Positions 1-9,898 of a stretch of 60,930 nt of DNA are shown here, piece by piece. A model generated the notes under the pieces. The model made no database searches. It was given only the letters and a program-made list of their open reading frames with translations, and was not told where the DNA came from. The position numbers and the translations under genes are program-made. Position 1 is the stretch's first letter. Every line of letters starts with the position of its first letter. This DNA comes from Bacteroidales bacterium (GTDB lineage Bacteria; Bacteroidota; Bacteroidia; Bacteroidales; M50B96): NCBI GenBank assembly GCA_021740905.1, contig JAIOYV010000038.1, positions 1 to 60,930 on the forward strand. The letters are read 5' to 3'.

Positions 1-34
1 GCTCATGTCGAGTTCCTTCTAATCAATATTATAA

Positions 35-138
35 CTACATTTTTTACAAGACCTAAAGGTAATAAATTCGGTGGTACTGTCCTCCCTGATTTATCAGGCT
101 TTTTTTACAACGACGGAAAGGTCTTGTAAAAAATGTAG
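35..138. repeat. Perfect 20-bp inverted repeat (arms 35-54 and 119-138)
   Basis: The arm at 35-54 is the exact reverse complement of the arm at 119-138, with a 64-bp spacer. The right arm lies at the point where recognisable protein homology of the giant downstream gene begins. This can be an invertible segment, a recombination scar or a fold-back assembly artefact at a contig end; the sequence alone cannot decide. Confidence 0.8.
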
Positions 139-3100
139 CACCTCTGCTACAAATACAGGAAGCTTTCAAACCAATGGGATATCCAATCTTGCCAGCTTGA
201 CAGGATCTTCAATCAATACCTTGATAGCCAATTTTGACGTGCAGCAACCCGATCCCATTCAACTTAACGCACAAATCATAAATGCCATTGCGGGGGTCCC
301 GGTTAGCGGGTCCATTAACCTGACTGTGACTGGCGGCATAACGCCTTATAGCTACATCTGGTCGAACGGCGAAACTACACAGGATATTAGCGGGCTTACC
401 ACTGGGATTTATGACATCACCGTGACCGATGCTAATGGCTGTACAGCCTCCGATAGCTACCATTTATGGTCGTTGCTTACCCCACCGGAAATTTCCGGAA
501 GCGGAACTGTTCAGGATCCTGCTTGCAACGCATCCTGCAATGCGAGCATCGATCTCAACCTTTTGACAGGGGGTGCGCCTGTATATTATTTCTGGTCGGA
601 TGGAAGTTCTGTTGAAGACCTCGACAGCCTTTGTGCCGGTAACTATGAGGTTTCGGTGTATAGCGGATCGCTTGTCGATACTGCCTTATTGGGTGCTCCC
701 TGGGCAAATTACTCCCCTTATTATTTCAGCATCGATTCAACCACCGAAATCGAAGTCTGCTTTTGGGCCGACCATAGCTTTGTGTCCGACCTGGGATTTT
801 ATTTGGCCGGGCCGAATGGCGAACAAATTGATCTTTTGCCATCTGTTTCGGGCTGGGATCAGGGCGCATCGGTGACAAGCCTCTCGATTGGTGATGTGCT
901 TTCCTGCGATACCAGCGACTGGTACTCCAACTGCAATTCGGGGAATAACCTCAACGGATTCTGTTTCACGTCCAGCTTCCCGGCAGGAAACCTAAATTAT
1001 ACCCCATGTATTTGCGATATGTCCACCCCATTGACGGGTGATTTTGCCTCTTGTGAATCGTGGAGCGAATTGTACGGTTTGCTGCCGACAGACCAATTTA
1101 CACTTAGGGTTACCGATTGCAACTCGGGCGATGTGGGTTACCTTCAACAGGTAACATTGAATATCACTGGACAGGCGGTAACCGGGACAACCACCTATTC
1201 CTATAGTTCAGGGGCTATTAATTATACCATAAACGATAATTCATGCACACCGGCTATGGCAAGCTCTTTTACCTTTTCTTCACCACCCACTGTCAATTCA
1301 ACCAGTAGCTATGTTTCGCACAATATCGTGGTCGATTCTGCCTCTGCTTTCATCAATGGGCTTTCGTTCGATATTGGCGATTGCATAGCTGTATTTTATG
1401 AGGATGGATTCGATTACTCCACTTGTTGCGGGTACTTCTACTGGACAGGATCGACGGATACCCTGAAAGCATGGCAGGACAACCCTGCAACTACCCTGAA
1501 AGATGGTTTTACGGCAGGCGATTCCATTTATTGGAAACTTTGGCGGGTAAACGAAAAAGTCATCATGGACTTAGACCCGCTCTATCAACCGGCCATGCCA
1601 AATCAGGGACTCTTTGCTACCAACGGCTTATCGGCTATAGATTCCCTCATAGGCTGGGGCTTGACCCCAATGGCTACCTGGACATCCAGCTTCCTAATTA
1701 CAGATCCTTTAGCCATCAGCATTAGCCCGGTAGTTACCGATGCCACATCTGCAATAATAAATGATGGAGCCATCGACCTGACCATTTCAGGGGGTACATC
1801 TCCATATACAGTTCTTTGGTCGAATGGAGAAAGTACGGAGGATATTGATTCGTTGATAGAAGGGACTTATGGAGTTACAGTTACCGATGCGAATTTATGT
1901 GCGGCAATTGATAGTTTTGAGATAAACAATATAGTTGTAAACTGGCTTAGTGCATCAGGCACAACTACAAATACCAATTGTTATAATAGTTGCGATGGAG
2001 CTATTGACCTAACTGTCTCCGGTGGACTTACCCCCTATTTCTATAATTGGTCGAATGGGGAAACTACTGAAGATGTCGTTGGGTTGTGTGCCGGTTTTTA
2101 TTCCGTAACAATCATTGATAGTTTTTCGGACACGGCAAGCCTTGCTTTTGAAATTTTACAACCCGACCCGATTAGTGTGACAGCTTCCATTACAAATGCC
2201 ACAAATAGCACAACAAACGATGGTGCTATCGACATTACCGTAACCGGTGGTGTATCACCCTACTCTTATTACTGGGGATATCAACAACTAACCGAAGACC
2301 GTACGAATCTTTTACCGGGTGTTTATCTTGTTACAGTTACAGATGCCAATACCTGCCAGGAAATCGAACACTTTGTGGTCGGCAATGCTTCCAATTTACT
2401 TGTCGATCTGAAGATGTACCTGGTATCACCGATGAACCATTGCGAGATGAATAATTCCGACAGTGTCAAAATTATTCTTTCCAACCTTGGAGGCATGGAT
2501 GCAAGCAACTTCAACGTGAGCTACAACCTTGCAAATAGTGTTTCTGTAACAGAACTTATTACCGATACCATTCCTGGTTTTGGCTCGTTGGCTTATACCT
2601 TTTCAACTGCATATAATGGAGCGGCTTACCAATTTGAACCCAATCTTTGGTTAGAAGTATTTTTATCCTGTGTGAATGATATAAACCCAGCGAACGACAC
2701 CGTTTCTGGCATCGGTACTGGTTCTATGGCAAATGTCTTCCCATACTTCACTGTAAACAACGATGTGCTTGACAGTTGTCTGGGGAGTATCTCAATCGAC
2801 TCGTTCTATGCGGATAATAGTTTTGGCTGGATGTATATGTCGCAATATCACTGGGACGAACCGGGATTTAATAGTGTAACTTACAGAGACAGTCTTTGTT
2901 CGGGAACTTACACCCTCTACTGGTCCGATGGCTGGTGCTGGGACAGCTATGATTTTGAGGTTGGCAACGATTCGTTGATGATCCAATTCTCTACCCAACT
3001 GCCCACCTGCTCGGGAATGACCAACGGTAGCATTTCTGCCAGCCTTAATTATTCTCCGGGAGGTAACTATTCCTACCTCTGGTCGACAGGCGACACGACC

Positions 3101-6100
3101 AGTACTATTTCTGGTTTGACGGGTGGCACTTATCATCTTACTATAAATGAAAATGGTGCTTATCTGATCAGTGATTCGGTTGTTTTAATTGATCCTCCAG
3201 TGATTGTTTCAAGCGGAAGTGTCCAGCATGTTTCTGCAGGCGGATTCCAGGATGGGGCAATTGATTTGACAGTTTCTGGTGGTACATCTCCATACACTAT
3301 CCTTTGGTCGAATGGGGAAACTATGGAGGATATAGATTCGCTGTTCCCAAGTGTTTATGAAGTTACTGTAAGCGACGCCAATCTATGTACAGCAATAGAT
3401 AGTTTTGAAGTTAGCTATTCAGGTACCAACCTGCTTTCAGCTTCAGGTATAGTAAGTAATAACTCTTGTTATGTCAGTTGCGACGGGGCCATCGACCTTA
3501 CTGTTTCAGGAGGCAACTCTCCATATTCGTACTTCTGGTCGAATGGAGAAACTACCGAGGATATCGATAGTTTGTGTGATGGTAATTACGATGTGACTGT
3601 TTCGGAACCCACACTCGGGAGTAGTGCATCCTGGCCCTGGAATTATTCAATAACTACGACGAATCATACCATACTTATTCCTCCATCTATTTCTTTGGAT
3701 GGCAATCCGGCTCCGGTTGGAAGCTATGTCGGTGTTTTTTATTTCGACAATGGAGTTCTCGAATGTGGAGGTTATAGCTACTATTCGCAAACATTTTCTT
3801 CCCTGACAGCCTTTGGAGATGAGTCAATTACTCCTGATAAAGATGGTTTTGCAACCAACGAAATTTTTATCTGGAAACTTTGGGCAAATAGCACAGAATA
3901 TGACTTAGTTCCTGTATATGATCTGAACGCGACTAATCAAGGGAATTATGCAATCAATGGAATGTCTGCAATAACCTCTCTAACGGCACCCTCTTCGATT
4001 TCTTTAAGTTTTACAATTACCCAACCCGACGAAATTGAAGTAATACCGGTAATTACACCGGTTTCATCCACAGGATTAAACGATGGGGCAATTGACATTA
4101 CCGTTTCCGGCGGAGTACCACCCTACAGTTTTACCTGGTCGAATGGAGCTAGCACAGAAGATATCAATAGCCTTGCAGCCGGTATTTACGGACTTACCTT
4201 CACCGATGCGAACAATTGTTCCTCGATTGAATCCTTTACAATTTACACGCTTACCCCCTTAAGCCTCAGCTTTGGCAGTATATCCGTCTCAACAACTGGT
4301 GCCACCGATGGCTCTGCCTGGGTGATTGTTAGTGGGGGAGTTCCACCCTATCAATATCAATGGTGGCAATCGGGAAGCACAAATGATACGCTTTATAATC
4401 TTGGATCTCATTATTATCATGTGACAGTTACCGATGCCTTGAACGATCAGTCCATGGGACAGGTGTATGTGGGTGGTGGATCACTTTCATTGTCCATTGG
4501 CGGGAGCATGGCCAGTGAGACAGGGGCCTCGGATGGCTTGTGTTATGCCTATCCGTATGGCGGCACACCACCGTTTACCTATATTTGGTCGACAGGCACC
4601 ACAACCGATAGTATTACCGGATTGTTTGCAGGAACCTATTCGTTGACCATAACTGACAATAATAGTATGGTTGCTTCGGCGATTAAAACAGTGTACAATA
4701 ACAAAAACCGCATCTGGATAGAATTCGTTTCCACACCGATTAGTACCACTTTGGCCAGCGACGGCGAAATCGATATCACTTGCTCCGGTGGGTTGCCACC
4801 TTATAGTTATAGTTGGTCTACAGGATCAACTGCCGAAGACTTATTAAATCTTTCCGAAGGACTATACCAGGTTTGGGTAACCGACAATGTGGGGATTACC
4901 GATTCGAGTTATATTTATGTTGGGTCGGATCAAACCCTGACCTGGACTTACATGAACACAGGAAATAACCACTCGATGCTGATAACTGATACAATCCCTA
5001 AAGCCTTCAACGGAAACCCTGTTGACGTGGGCGACTACATTGGGGCGTTTTACGAAGATGGTGGCACCTTGCATTGTGCAGGATACTGTATATGGGCCGG
5101 CTCGAACAATGCGGTCACAATATGGGGAAATGATTATACCAGTGGGCCGAAAGATGGATTTTATACTGCCGAATCCTTCAACTGGTTTATTCATGATGCC
5201 TCGGCCAACCGCGATTATAATGTATCGGCCCGATATCATGACTTCCCAAATTACAACCATTACTTTATCAATGGAATATCGAGTTTAAGCAAACTTGGTG
5301 ATCCGGCACCTGATTATGACCTGGCTATAACCGGCATCTTGCATCCTCTAACTCGTTGCGATTGGAACAGCATGACACAAATTACTGTCGAGATCGCCAA
5401 CCTGGGTACAATGCCCGTATCGAATTTCCAAATTAGTTACCAGGTTGATAACTTCACAACCCTAACCGAAGTCTCACCTTCAACCCTGATGAGTGGGGAT
5501 ACGGTTATACATACCTTTATCGGTACTTTCGATGCTTCGTTCTATAATCCTGAAGATACTATCAACCTGACGGTATTTATCAATTCAGGAGGTAGCTCAA
5601 CGTACACATACAACGACACACTTACAATTTCCTACTTTAGTCCACACCCGGTTGTCAGCCTGCAAAACGATTTCATGAATACTTGCGTGGGAAGTATCAG
5701 TATCGATTCAATCGTAAATCCCACAGGCTCAACACTCTCGTATTACTGGGGGAATACGGCTTACGGGTCGGCTTTGATGCTCGACAGCCTTTGTGTTGGC
5801 AATTACACTTTCTTTATCGATGATGGGATTTGCACCGACAGCTTTGTTTATGAGATTGGTAACGACACTACCCTAATGATCCTATTCACAACCCAACTGC
5901 CCACCTGTTCGGGCATGACCAACGGTAGCATTTCTGCCAACCTTAATTATTCTCCGGGAAGTAACTATTCCTATCTCTGGTCAACAGGGGATACTACGAG
6001 TTCTATTTCTGGTCTGAGTGGAGGAATATATCACCTTACCATAAATGAGAATGGTATGTTCCTGATCAGTGATTCGGTTGTTTTGGTTGATCCACCTGTG

Positions 6101-9100
6101 ATTGTTTCAAGTGGAAGTGTTCAACATGTCTCGGCAGGCGGCTTTCAGGATGGAGCAATTAACTTGACTGTTTCGGGTGGGATTCCTCCTTATATTTTTG
6201 TTTGGTCAAATGGGGCTACAACTGAGGATATAACCAACCTGAGTATCGGAAACTACGGACTGACAATTACCGATAGCAATGGCTGTTTCCATGTTGATGA
6301 TTTCAATATAAGTTATATAAATCCACCTGCTCCCCTGTCTGTTTCAGGATTGGTCAATAATGCAAGTTGTAATTCTCTTTGCGATGGATTGATTGACCTT
6401 ACACCTTCTGGTGGTCTTTCGCCCTATACTTTCAACTGGTCGACAGGAGACACAACCGAAGATTTGAATTCACTTTGTCCGGGAACCTATGATGTTACTG
6501 TGGGTAGCAGTGCTGGGACTGTGGCTCCCATGCCGTGGATTAATCAACCAGCCATTAGTGGATATGACCAAATGTTTAGTGGAACAGTCAAGATTAACGG
6601 GATAGATGCAGATCCCGGAGACTACCTCATTGCCTTTTATCCGAATAATGGAAATTTATTCCTTTCCAGCTATGGGGTTCTTACAGCAAGTACCTATGGA
6701 GTTGGTGGTGTTGTTCAACTACACGAAGACGACCCGGCTACACCTCAAAAAGATGGATTTGCCTATTGGGATTTGATTTATATGAAATTATGGCGGCATA
6801 GCGATGGGGCTTTAATCGACTTGGATTGGAGCTTCTGGTCATGGTTTGGCTCTTCCTCTGTATATAATTTCATCGGGCAGGGATATGGTTCTGCCGAGTT
6901 TTATGGAAGTTATTCACAACCTTCCTGGTCGCCACTGGAAACGATTCAAAGCTTTGAAATCACTGCCCCGTCGGCAATACAGGTTTCGCAGGCGGTTACT
7001 CTAGTTGATCCGGCAATTGGAAACAATGGGGCTATCGACATTACTGTCGCAGGTGGGACATCACCTTACACCTTCGCCTGGTCGAACGGTGCTACAATCG
7101 AAGATATTTCAGGATTGATCCCTGGCCCTTATACAGTGACTGTTTTAGATAATAATTCCTGTACTAAAACGAAAACGATAAGCCTTGGCTGGACCTATCC
7201 GCCATCCCCTATAATAGTTTCTGATACCATTTCAAATTTAATTTGCAATGCATCGTGCGACGGGGCCATCGGTATTTCGGTGTCCGGTGGAGCTGTACCT
7301 TATTCGTTTTTGTGGTCCAATGGCGAAACAAACGAGGATTTAGCATCACTTTGTGCAGGAAATTATGGACTTACCGTATATTGCCCTAGCGATACGCTTA
7401 GCTTAAATTATGTAGTTAATGAGCCGGTTGCCCTTGCTTCTAATCCAGTGATTACTCAAGTAGATCCTGCAATGATGAACGATGGAGCCATCGACCTCAC
7501 CCCATCAGGGGGAACATCTCCCTATTCTTTTGCCTGGTCGAACGGTGCTACAACCGAAGACATCAGCAACCTGGTGTATGGTGAATATATTATTACCATT
7601 ACAGATGCGAATCTTTGCCAACTGGTCGATAGTATTGTGGTAAACTATTCGGGCACTTACCTGAGTTTTGATCTTCTGTCTCAACCTTGTTTGTGCAATG
7701 GTTCTTCAACTGGGAGTGCCTGGGTCAACAATATTGTTGGCGTAACCCCTTATACTTTTGCCTGGTCGAACGGAGCTAGTACTGATTCTATTTACAACAT
7801 CCCGGCAGGGACTTACATTGTAACAGTTTCAGGAGGCAATGGTGATGTCGTGAGCGATACAGTGGAGGTTCTTCAGCCTGATGAACTAACCGTAAGCTTA
7901 GCTCTAACTTATGCAGATCCTGTTCTGTTGATTGATGGTGCCATTGATGCCACAGAGTCGGGAGGAACTCTACCTTATAGCTATCTCTGGTCGAACGGCA
8001 GTGTTTCGGAAGACCTTGCCACGGCAGCTTATGGAGCCTATCAATTGACAGTTACCGATGACCACTTGTGCGAAGTGACAGCTTCTACTTTTGTCGATTT
8101 CAACCTGTTGCCAGATTGGAATTTCAATTTGTCCGGGATCAGCCATAGCATTGAAATTCCAGGTACTGCCTTGTTGCAGATCAATGGATCATCGCTTGGT
8201 CTGAACGATTTCATTGGGGTCTTTTACGATTCGCTTGGAAGCCTGAGCTGTGGTGGCTATGTGGTGTGGCAGCAAAACACAGCAATTCTTTTGGCGTATG
8301 GGGACAACCCGTCCACAGCGTATACTGATGGATTTGTAGCGAATGAAGAATTCGAATGGATAGTATGGGATGTGTCCACAAATACGGTGCACCTGGCGGC
8401 AGCCAGTTATAATTCTACCTACCCCAACCAGCAATTCTGGCAAGCCAACGGCCAAAGCGGTCTCGACAGCCTGCAATCGGTCACCATTTCCGGGACGGTA
8501 TCAACCACCACCAAAGCCAGTTTGCCTTTGGGAATGATCGTTCTATACCAACCTGGGTCGAATTCCTACTATGCTGTTGACAAGGGCAAAGTCATCAATG
8601 GTCAGTTCGAGATCGATGGCTTGTTGCCCGGAGATTATTTGGTTTATGCAATCCCTGTTCCCGGACACGATTACGGCATCCCCGGCTATTATGCAACACG
8701 CAACGACTGGCAGGATGGCCACCTGGTACATGCCAATGGCTACACGGGCGGCATTGATATTGTGATTGATCCGGTGCAGCCTTACGCCACGGGAGTAGGG
8801 GCAATCTCCGGTAATATTTATGTGGGCAGCGACGCCAGCTACAATCCCGATGTCTTCGGCGATGAATGGTTCCCTGCCTCCACCAAACTGGATGAGATCC
8901 CGGCTCGAAACATAGTTGTTTTGCTTTTCGATGATCAGATGGAGCCGCTCGATTTCAGGTTGTCGAACGACCTGGGGGCTTTCGAGTTTGGCCAGATGGA
9001 ACTGGGCACCTACTTTGTGAAAGTGGAAAAGGCCGGTTTGCAATCCAGCGCGGTTGAGATCACCCTCAACGCCCAAAACCCAACCTGGGGAGGACTCAAT

Positions 9101-9400
9101 TTCAGCCTCGAAACAGGGCATATCATTTCGGTGTACGAATTGGCCAGAAACGGAAATTTCATCCTTTTCCCAAATCCTGTCACCAACGAACTTTACATCC
9201 AAATGACTGAAAAACTGGCAAGGGATTTTACCCTGAAACTTTTTAGTGTCACAGGCCAGGAGCTGCATACAGAACTATCTGCCGACGATTCAGGTTTGTT
9301 GCTTTCCATCGATATGGGCAAGTTTAACCCTGGAATCTATTTTATTGAGGTAAGTGATGCTCATAGTAATTTCGTTCGTAAGATCATAAAAGGCAATTAA
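71..9400 (+). CDS. Giant T9SS-sorted surface protein with SprB-like repeats (5' end uncertain)
   Basis: Very large secreted adhesin-like protein. The open frame begins at a GTG and has no signal peptide; its first recognisable segment (about residue 27, NTGSFQTNGIS) matches the end of a domain that occurs complete further on, so the true N-terminus is missing or rearranged. Approximate order: proprotein-convertase P-like domain (200-373); many SprB-like repeats with the signature DGAIDLTVSGG..PY.Y.WSNG; five copies of an unnamed domain with GDYIGAFY and KDGF motifs (near 416-540, 1190-1310, 1628-1743, 2156-2293, 2688-2803); two CARDB-like domains (777-883, 1745-1857); two carboxypeptidase-regulatory-like folds (2805-3016); a type A T9SS sorting domain (3033-3109, starting FILFPNPVTNELYI). 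SprB-like repeats are known from gliding-motility adhesins of Flavobacterium. Role here is inferred as cell-surface or released adhesin. A terminator follows. Confidence 0.9.
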   Translation: MVLSSLIYQAFFTTTERSCKKCSTSATNTGSFQTNGISNLASLTGSSINTLIANFDVQQPDPIQLNAQIINAIAGVPVSGSINLTVTGGITPYSYIWSNGETTQDISGLTTGIYDITVTDANGCTASDSYHLWSLLTPPEISGSGTVQDPACNASCNASIDLNLLTGGAPVYYFWSDGSSVEDLDSLCAGNYEVSVYSGSLVDTALLGAPWANYSPYYFSIDSTTEIEVCFWADHSFVSDLGFYLAGPNGEQIDLLPSVSGWDQGASVTSLSIGDVLSCDTSDWYSNCNSGNNLNGFCFTSSFPAGNLNYTPCICDMSTPLTGDFASCESWSELYGLLPTDQFTLRVTDCNSGDVGYLQQVTLNITGQAVTGTTTYSYSSGAINYTINDNSCTPAMASSFTFSSPPTVNSTSSYVSHNIVVDSASAFINGLSFDIGDCIAVFYEDGFDYSTCCGYFYWTGSTDTLKAWQDNPATTLKDGFTAGDSIYWKLWRVNEKVIMDLDPLYQPAMPNQGLFATNGLSAIDSLIGWGLTPMATWTSSFLITDPLAISISPVVTDATSAIINDGAIDLTISGGTSPYTVLWSNGESTEDIDSLIEGTYGVTVTDANLCAAIDSFEINNIVVNWLSASGTTTNTNCYNSCDGAIDLTVSGGLTPYFYNWSNGETTEDVVGLCAGFYSVTIIDSFSDTASLAFEILQPDPISVTASITNATNSTTNDGAIDITVTGGVSPYSYYWGYQQLTEDRTNLLPGVYLVTVTDANTCQEIEHFVVGNASNLLVDLKMYLVSPMNHCEMNNSDSVKIILSNLGGMDASNFNVSYNLANSVSVTELITDTIPGFGSLAYTFSTAYNGAAYQFEPNLWLEVFLSCVNDINPANDTVSGIGTGSMANVFPYFTVNNDVLDSCLGSISIDSFYADNSFGWMYMSQYHWDEPGFNSVTYRDSLCSGTYTLYWSDGWCWDSYDFEVGNDSLMIQFSTQLPTCSGMTNGSISASLNYSPGGNYSYLWSTGDTTSTISGLTGGTYHLTINENGAYLISDSVVLIDPPVIVSSGSVQHVSAGGFQDGAIDLTVSGGTSPYTILWSNGETMEDIDSLFPSVYEVTVSDANLCTAIDSFEVSYSGTNLLSASGIVSNNSCYVSCDGAIDLTVSGGNSPYSYFWSNGETTEDIDSLCDGNYDVTVSEPTLGSSASWPWNYSITTTNHTILIPPSISLDGNPAPVGSYVGVFYFDNGVLECGGYSYYSQTFSSLTAFGDESITPDKDGFATNEIFIWKLWANSTEYDLVPVYDLNATNQGNYAINGMSAITSLTAPSSISLSFTITQPDEIEVIPVITPVSSTGLNDGAIDITVSGGVPPYSFTWSNGASTEDINSLAAGIYGLTFTDANNCSSIESFTIYTLTPLSLSFGSISVSTTGATDGSAWVIVSGGVPPYQYQWWQSGSTNDTLYNLGSHYYHVTVTDALNDQSMGQVYVGGGSLSLSIGGSMASETGASDGLCYAYPYGGTPPFTYIWSTGTTTDSITGLFAGTYSLTITDNNSMVASAIKTVYNNKNRIWIEFVSTPISTTLASDGEIDITCSGGLPPYSYSWSTGSTAEDLLNLSEGLYQVWVTDNVGITDSSYIYVGSDQTLTWTYMNTGNNHSMLITDTIPKAFNGNPVDVGDYIGAFYEDGGTLHCAGYCIWAGSNNAVTIWGNDYTSGPKDGFYTAESFNWFIHDASANRDYNVSARYHDFPNYNHYFINGISSLSKLGDPAPDYDLAITGILHPLTRCDWNSMTQITVEIANLGTMPVSNFQISYQVDNFTTLTEVSPSTLMSGDTVIHTFIGTFDASFYNPEDTINLTVFINSGGSSTYTYNDTLTISYFSPHPVVSLQNDFMNTCVGSISIDSIVNPTGSTLSYYWGNTAYGSALMLDSLCVGNYTFFIDDGICTDSFVYEIGNDTTLMILFTTQLPTCSGMTNGSISANLNYSPGSNYSYLWSTGDTTSSISGLSGGIYHLTINENGMFLISDSVVLVDPPVIVSSGSVQHVSAGGFQDGAINLTVSGGIPPYIFVWSNGATTEDITNLSIGNYGLTITDSNGCFHVDDFNISYINPPAPLSVSGLVNNASCNSLCDGLIDLTPSGGLSPYTFNWSTGDTTEDLNSLCPGTYDVTVGSSAGTVAPMPWINQPAISGYDQMFSGTVKINGIDADPGDYLIAFYPNNGNLFLSSYGVLTASTYGVGGVVQLHEDDPATPQKDGFAYWDLIYMKLWRHSDGALIDLDWSFWSWFGSSSVYNFIGQGYGSAEFYGSYSQPSWSPLETIQSFEITAPSAIQVSQAVTLVDPAIGNNGAIDITVAGGTSPYTFAWSNGATIEDISGLIPGPYTVTVLDNNSCTKTKTISLGWTYPPSPIIVSDTISNLICNASCDGAIGISVSGGAVPYSFLWSNGETNEDLASLCAGNYGLTVYCPSDTLSLNYVVNEPVALASNPVITQVDPAMMNDGAIDLTPSGGTSPYSFAWSNGATTEDISNLVYGEYIITITDANLCQLVDSIVVNYSGTYLSFDLLSQPCLCNGSSTGSAWVNNIVGVTPYTFAWSNGASTDSIYNIPAGTYIVTVSGGNGDVVSDTVEVLQPDELTVSLALTYADPVLLIDGAIDATESGGTLPYSYLWSNGSVSEDLATAAYGAYQLTVTDDHLCEVTASTFVDFNLLPDWNFNLSGISHSIEIPGTALLQINGSSLGLNDFIGVFYDSLGSLSCGGYVVWQQNTAILLAYGDNPSTAYTDGFVANEEFEWIVWDVSTNTVHLAAASYNSTYPNQQFWQANGQSGLDSLQSVTISGTVSTTTKASLPLGMIVLYQPGSNSYYAVDKGKVINGQFEIDGLLPGDYLVYAIPVPGHDYGIPGYYATRNDWQDGHLVHANGYTGGIDIVIDPVQPYATGVGAISGNIYVGSDASYNPDVFGDEWFPASTKLDEIPARNIVVLLFDDQMEPLDFRLSNDLGAFEFGQMELGTYFVKVEKAGLQSSAVEITLNAQNPTWGGLNFSLETGHIISVYELARNGNFILFPNPVTNELYIQMTEKLARDFTLKLFSVTGQELHTELSADDSGLLLSIDMGKFNPGIYFIEVSDAHSNFVRKIIKGN
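85..106 (+). terminator. Terminator-like hairpin inside the inverted-repeat spacer
   Basis: CCTGA (85-89), loop TTTA, TCAGG (94-98), then C and a run of seven T. It has the form of a short rho-independent terminator on the plus strand, but it lies within the open frame annotated below. This argues that the first codons of that frame are not native coding sequence. Confidence 0.45.
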
Positions 9401-9464
9401 GAGTAAATTCAATGTATACTAAACTAACTTTTATTTGAATTGCCTGATATGATCTGATTCAGAG

Positions 9465-9495
9465 AAGCCCCGTTTGTGAAGACGGGGCTTTTTCG
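9465..9495 (+). terminator. Rho-independent terminator of the giant T9SS gene
   Basis: AAGCCCCGT (9465-9473) pairs perfectly with ACGGGGCTT (9482-9490) across an 8-nt loop, followed by more T residues. It lies 65 bp past the stop codon of the giant gene and separates it from the riboswitch operon. Confidence 0.85.
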
Positions 9496-9524
9496 TTGAT
9501 ACACATATTTTGAAAACCTAATTC

Positions 9525-9553
9525 TTTTTATTCATAAATATCCCGTACATTTG
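9525..9553 (+). promoter_or_regulatory. Candidate promoter of the B12 operon
   Basis: TACATTTG at 9546-9553 matches the Bacteroidota -7 consensus TAnnTTTG. The -33 element is weak (TTTT at 9525-9528, 17-nt spacer). Transcription would start right at the 5' side of the cobalamin riboswitch, which supports the assignment. Confidence 0.5.
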
Positions 9554-9776
9554 CACCTGCAAGTGGTTTCTAATTTGGAATTAAAAGGGAATCCCGTGAA
9601 AATCGGGGACAGTTCCCGCTGCTGTAAGCTCTTTGGCCTGATGAATTCACGAATTTTTCGTAATAGATCAATTCATGAATCCATCAGGCTTATGTTTGGT
9701 ACTTCAACGCCACTGTTCAGTTTTTGGATGGGAAGGCAGCCAAACAGAGTAAGTCAGAAGACCTGCCACAAGCAAA
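9550..9776 (+). promoter_or_regulatory. Cobalamin (vitamin B12) riboswitch
   Basis: The leader carries the diagnostic cobalamin-aptamer blocks: GGGAATCCCGTG near 9588, GGGACAGTTCCCGCTGCTG near 9605 (B12-box region), CCACTG near 9710, and GGGAAGGCAGCC...GTCAGAAGACCTGCCAC from 9730 to 9769. A variable arm pairs GCCTGATG (about 9636) with CATCAGGC (about 9692). TTTGC at the 5' side can close with GCAAA after CCACAA, forming P1. Cobalamin riboswitches normally switch off B12 uptake or synthesis genes when B12 is abundant. About 120 nt separate the aptamer from the first start codon; I did not identify the expression platform with confidence. Confidence 0.95.
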
Positions 9777-9898
9777 AATTATTTGAAGCTTTCGGAGAAA
9801 AGGCTTGAATAAACCTGACAAGTTTATCAAAAATCCTTCTCGTACCGTCTGTTTTGAATGAACTAAAGATTGTTGTTAATTTTTAAGTTTGTTGAAAC

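Noticed and set aside
8543-9268. 241-codon minus-strand frame inside the giant gene
   Set aside because: It mirrors the coding strand of the carboxypeptidase-regulatory-like domains, whose plus-strand frame has clear homology and a T9SS end.
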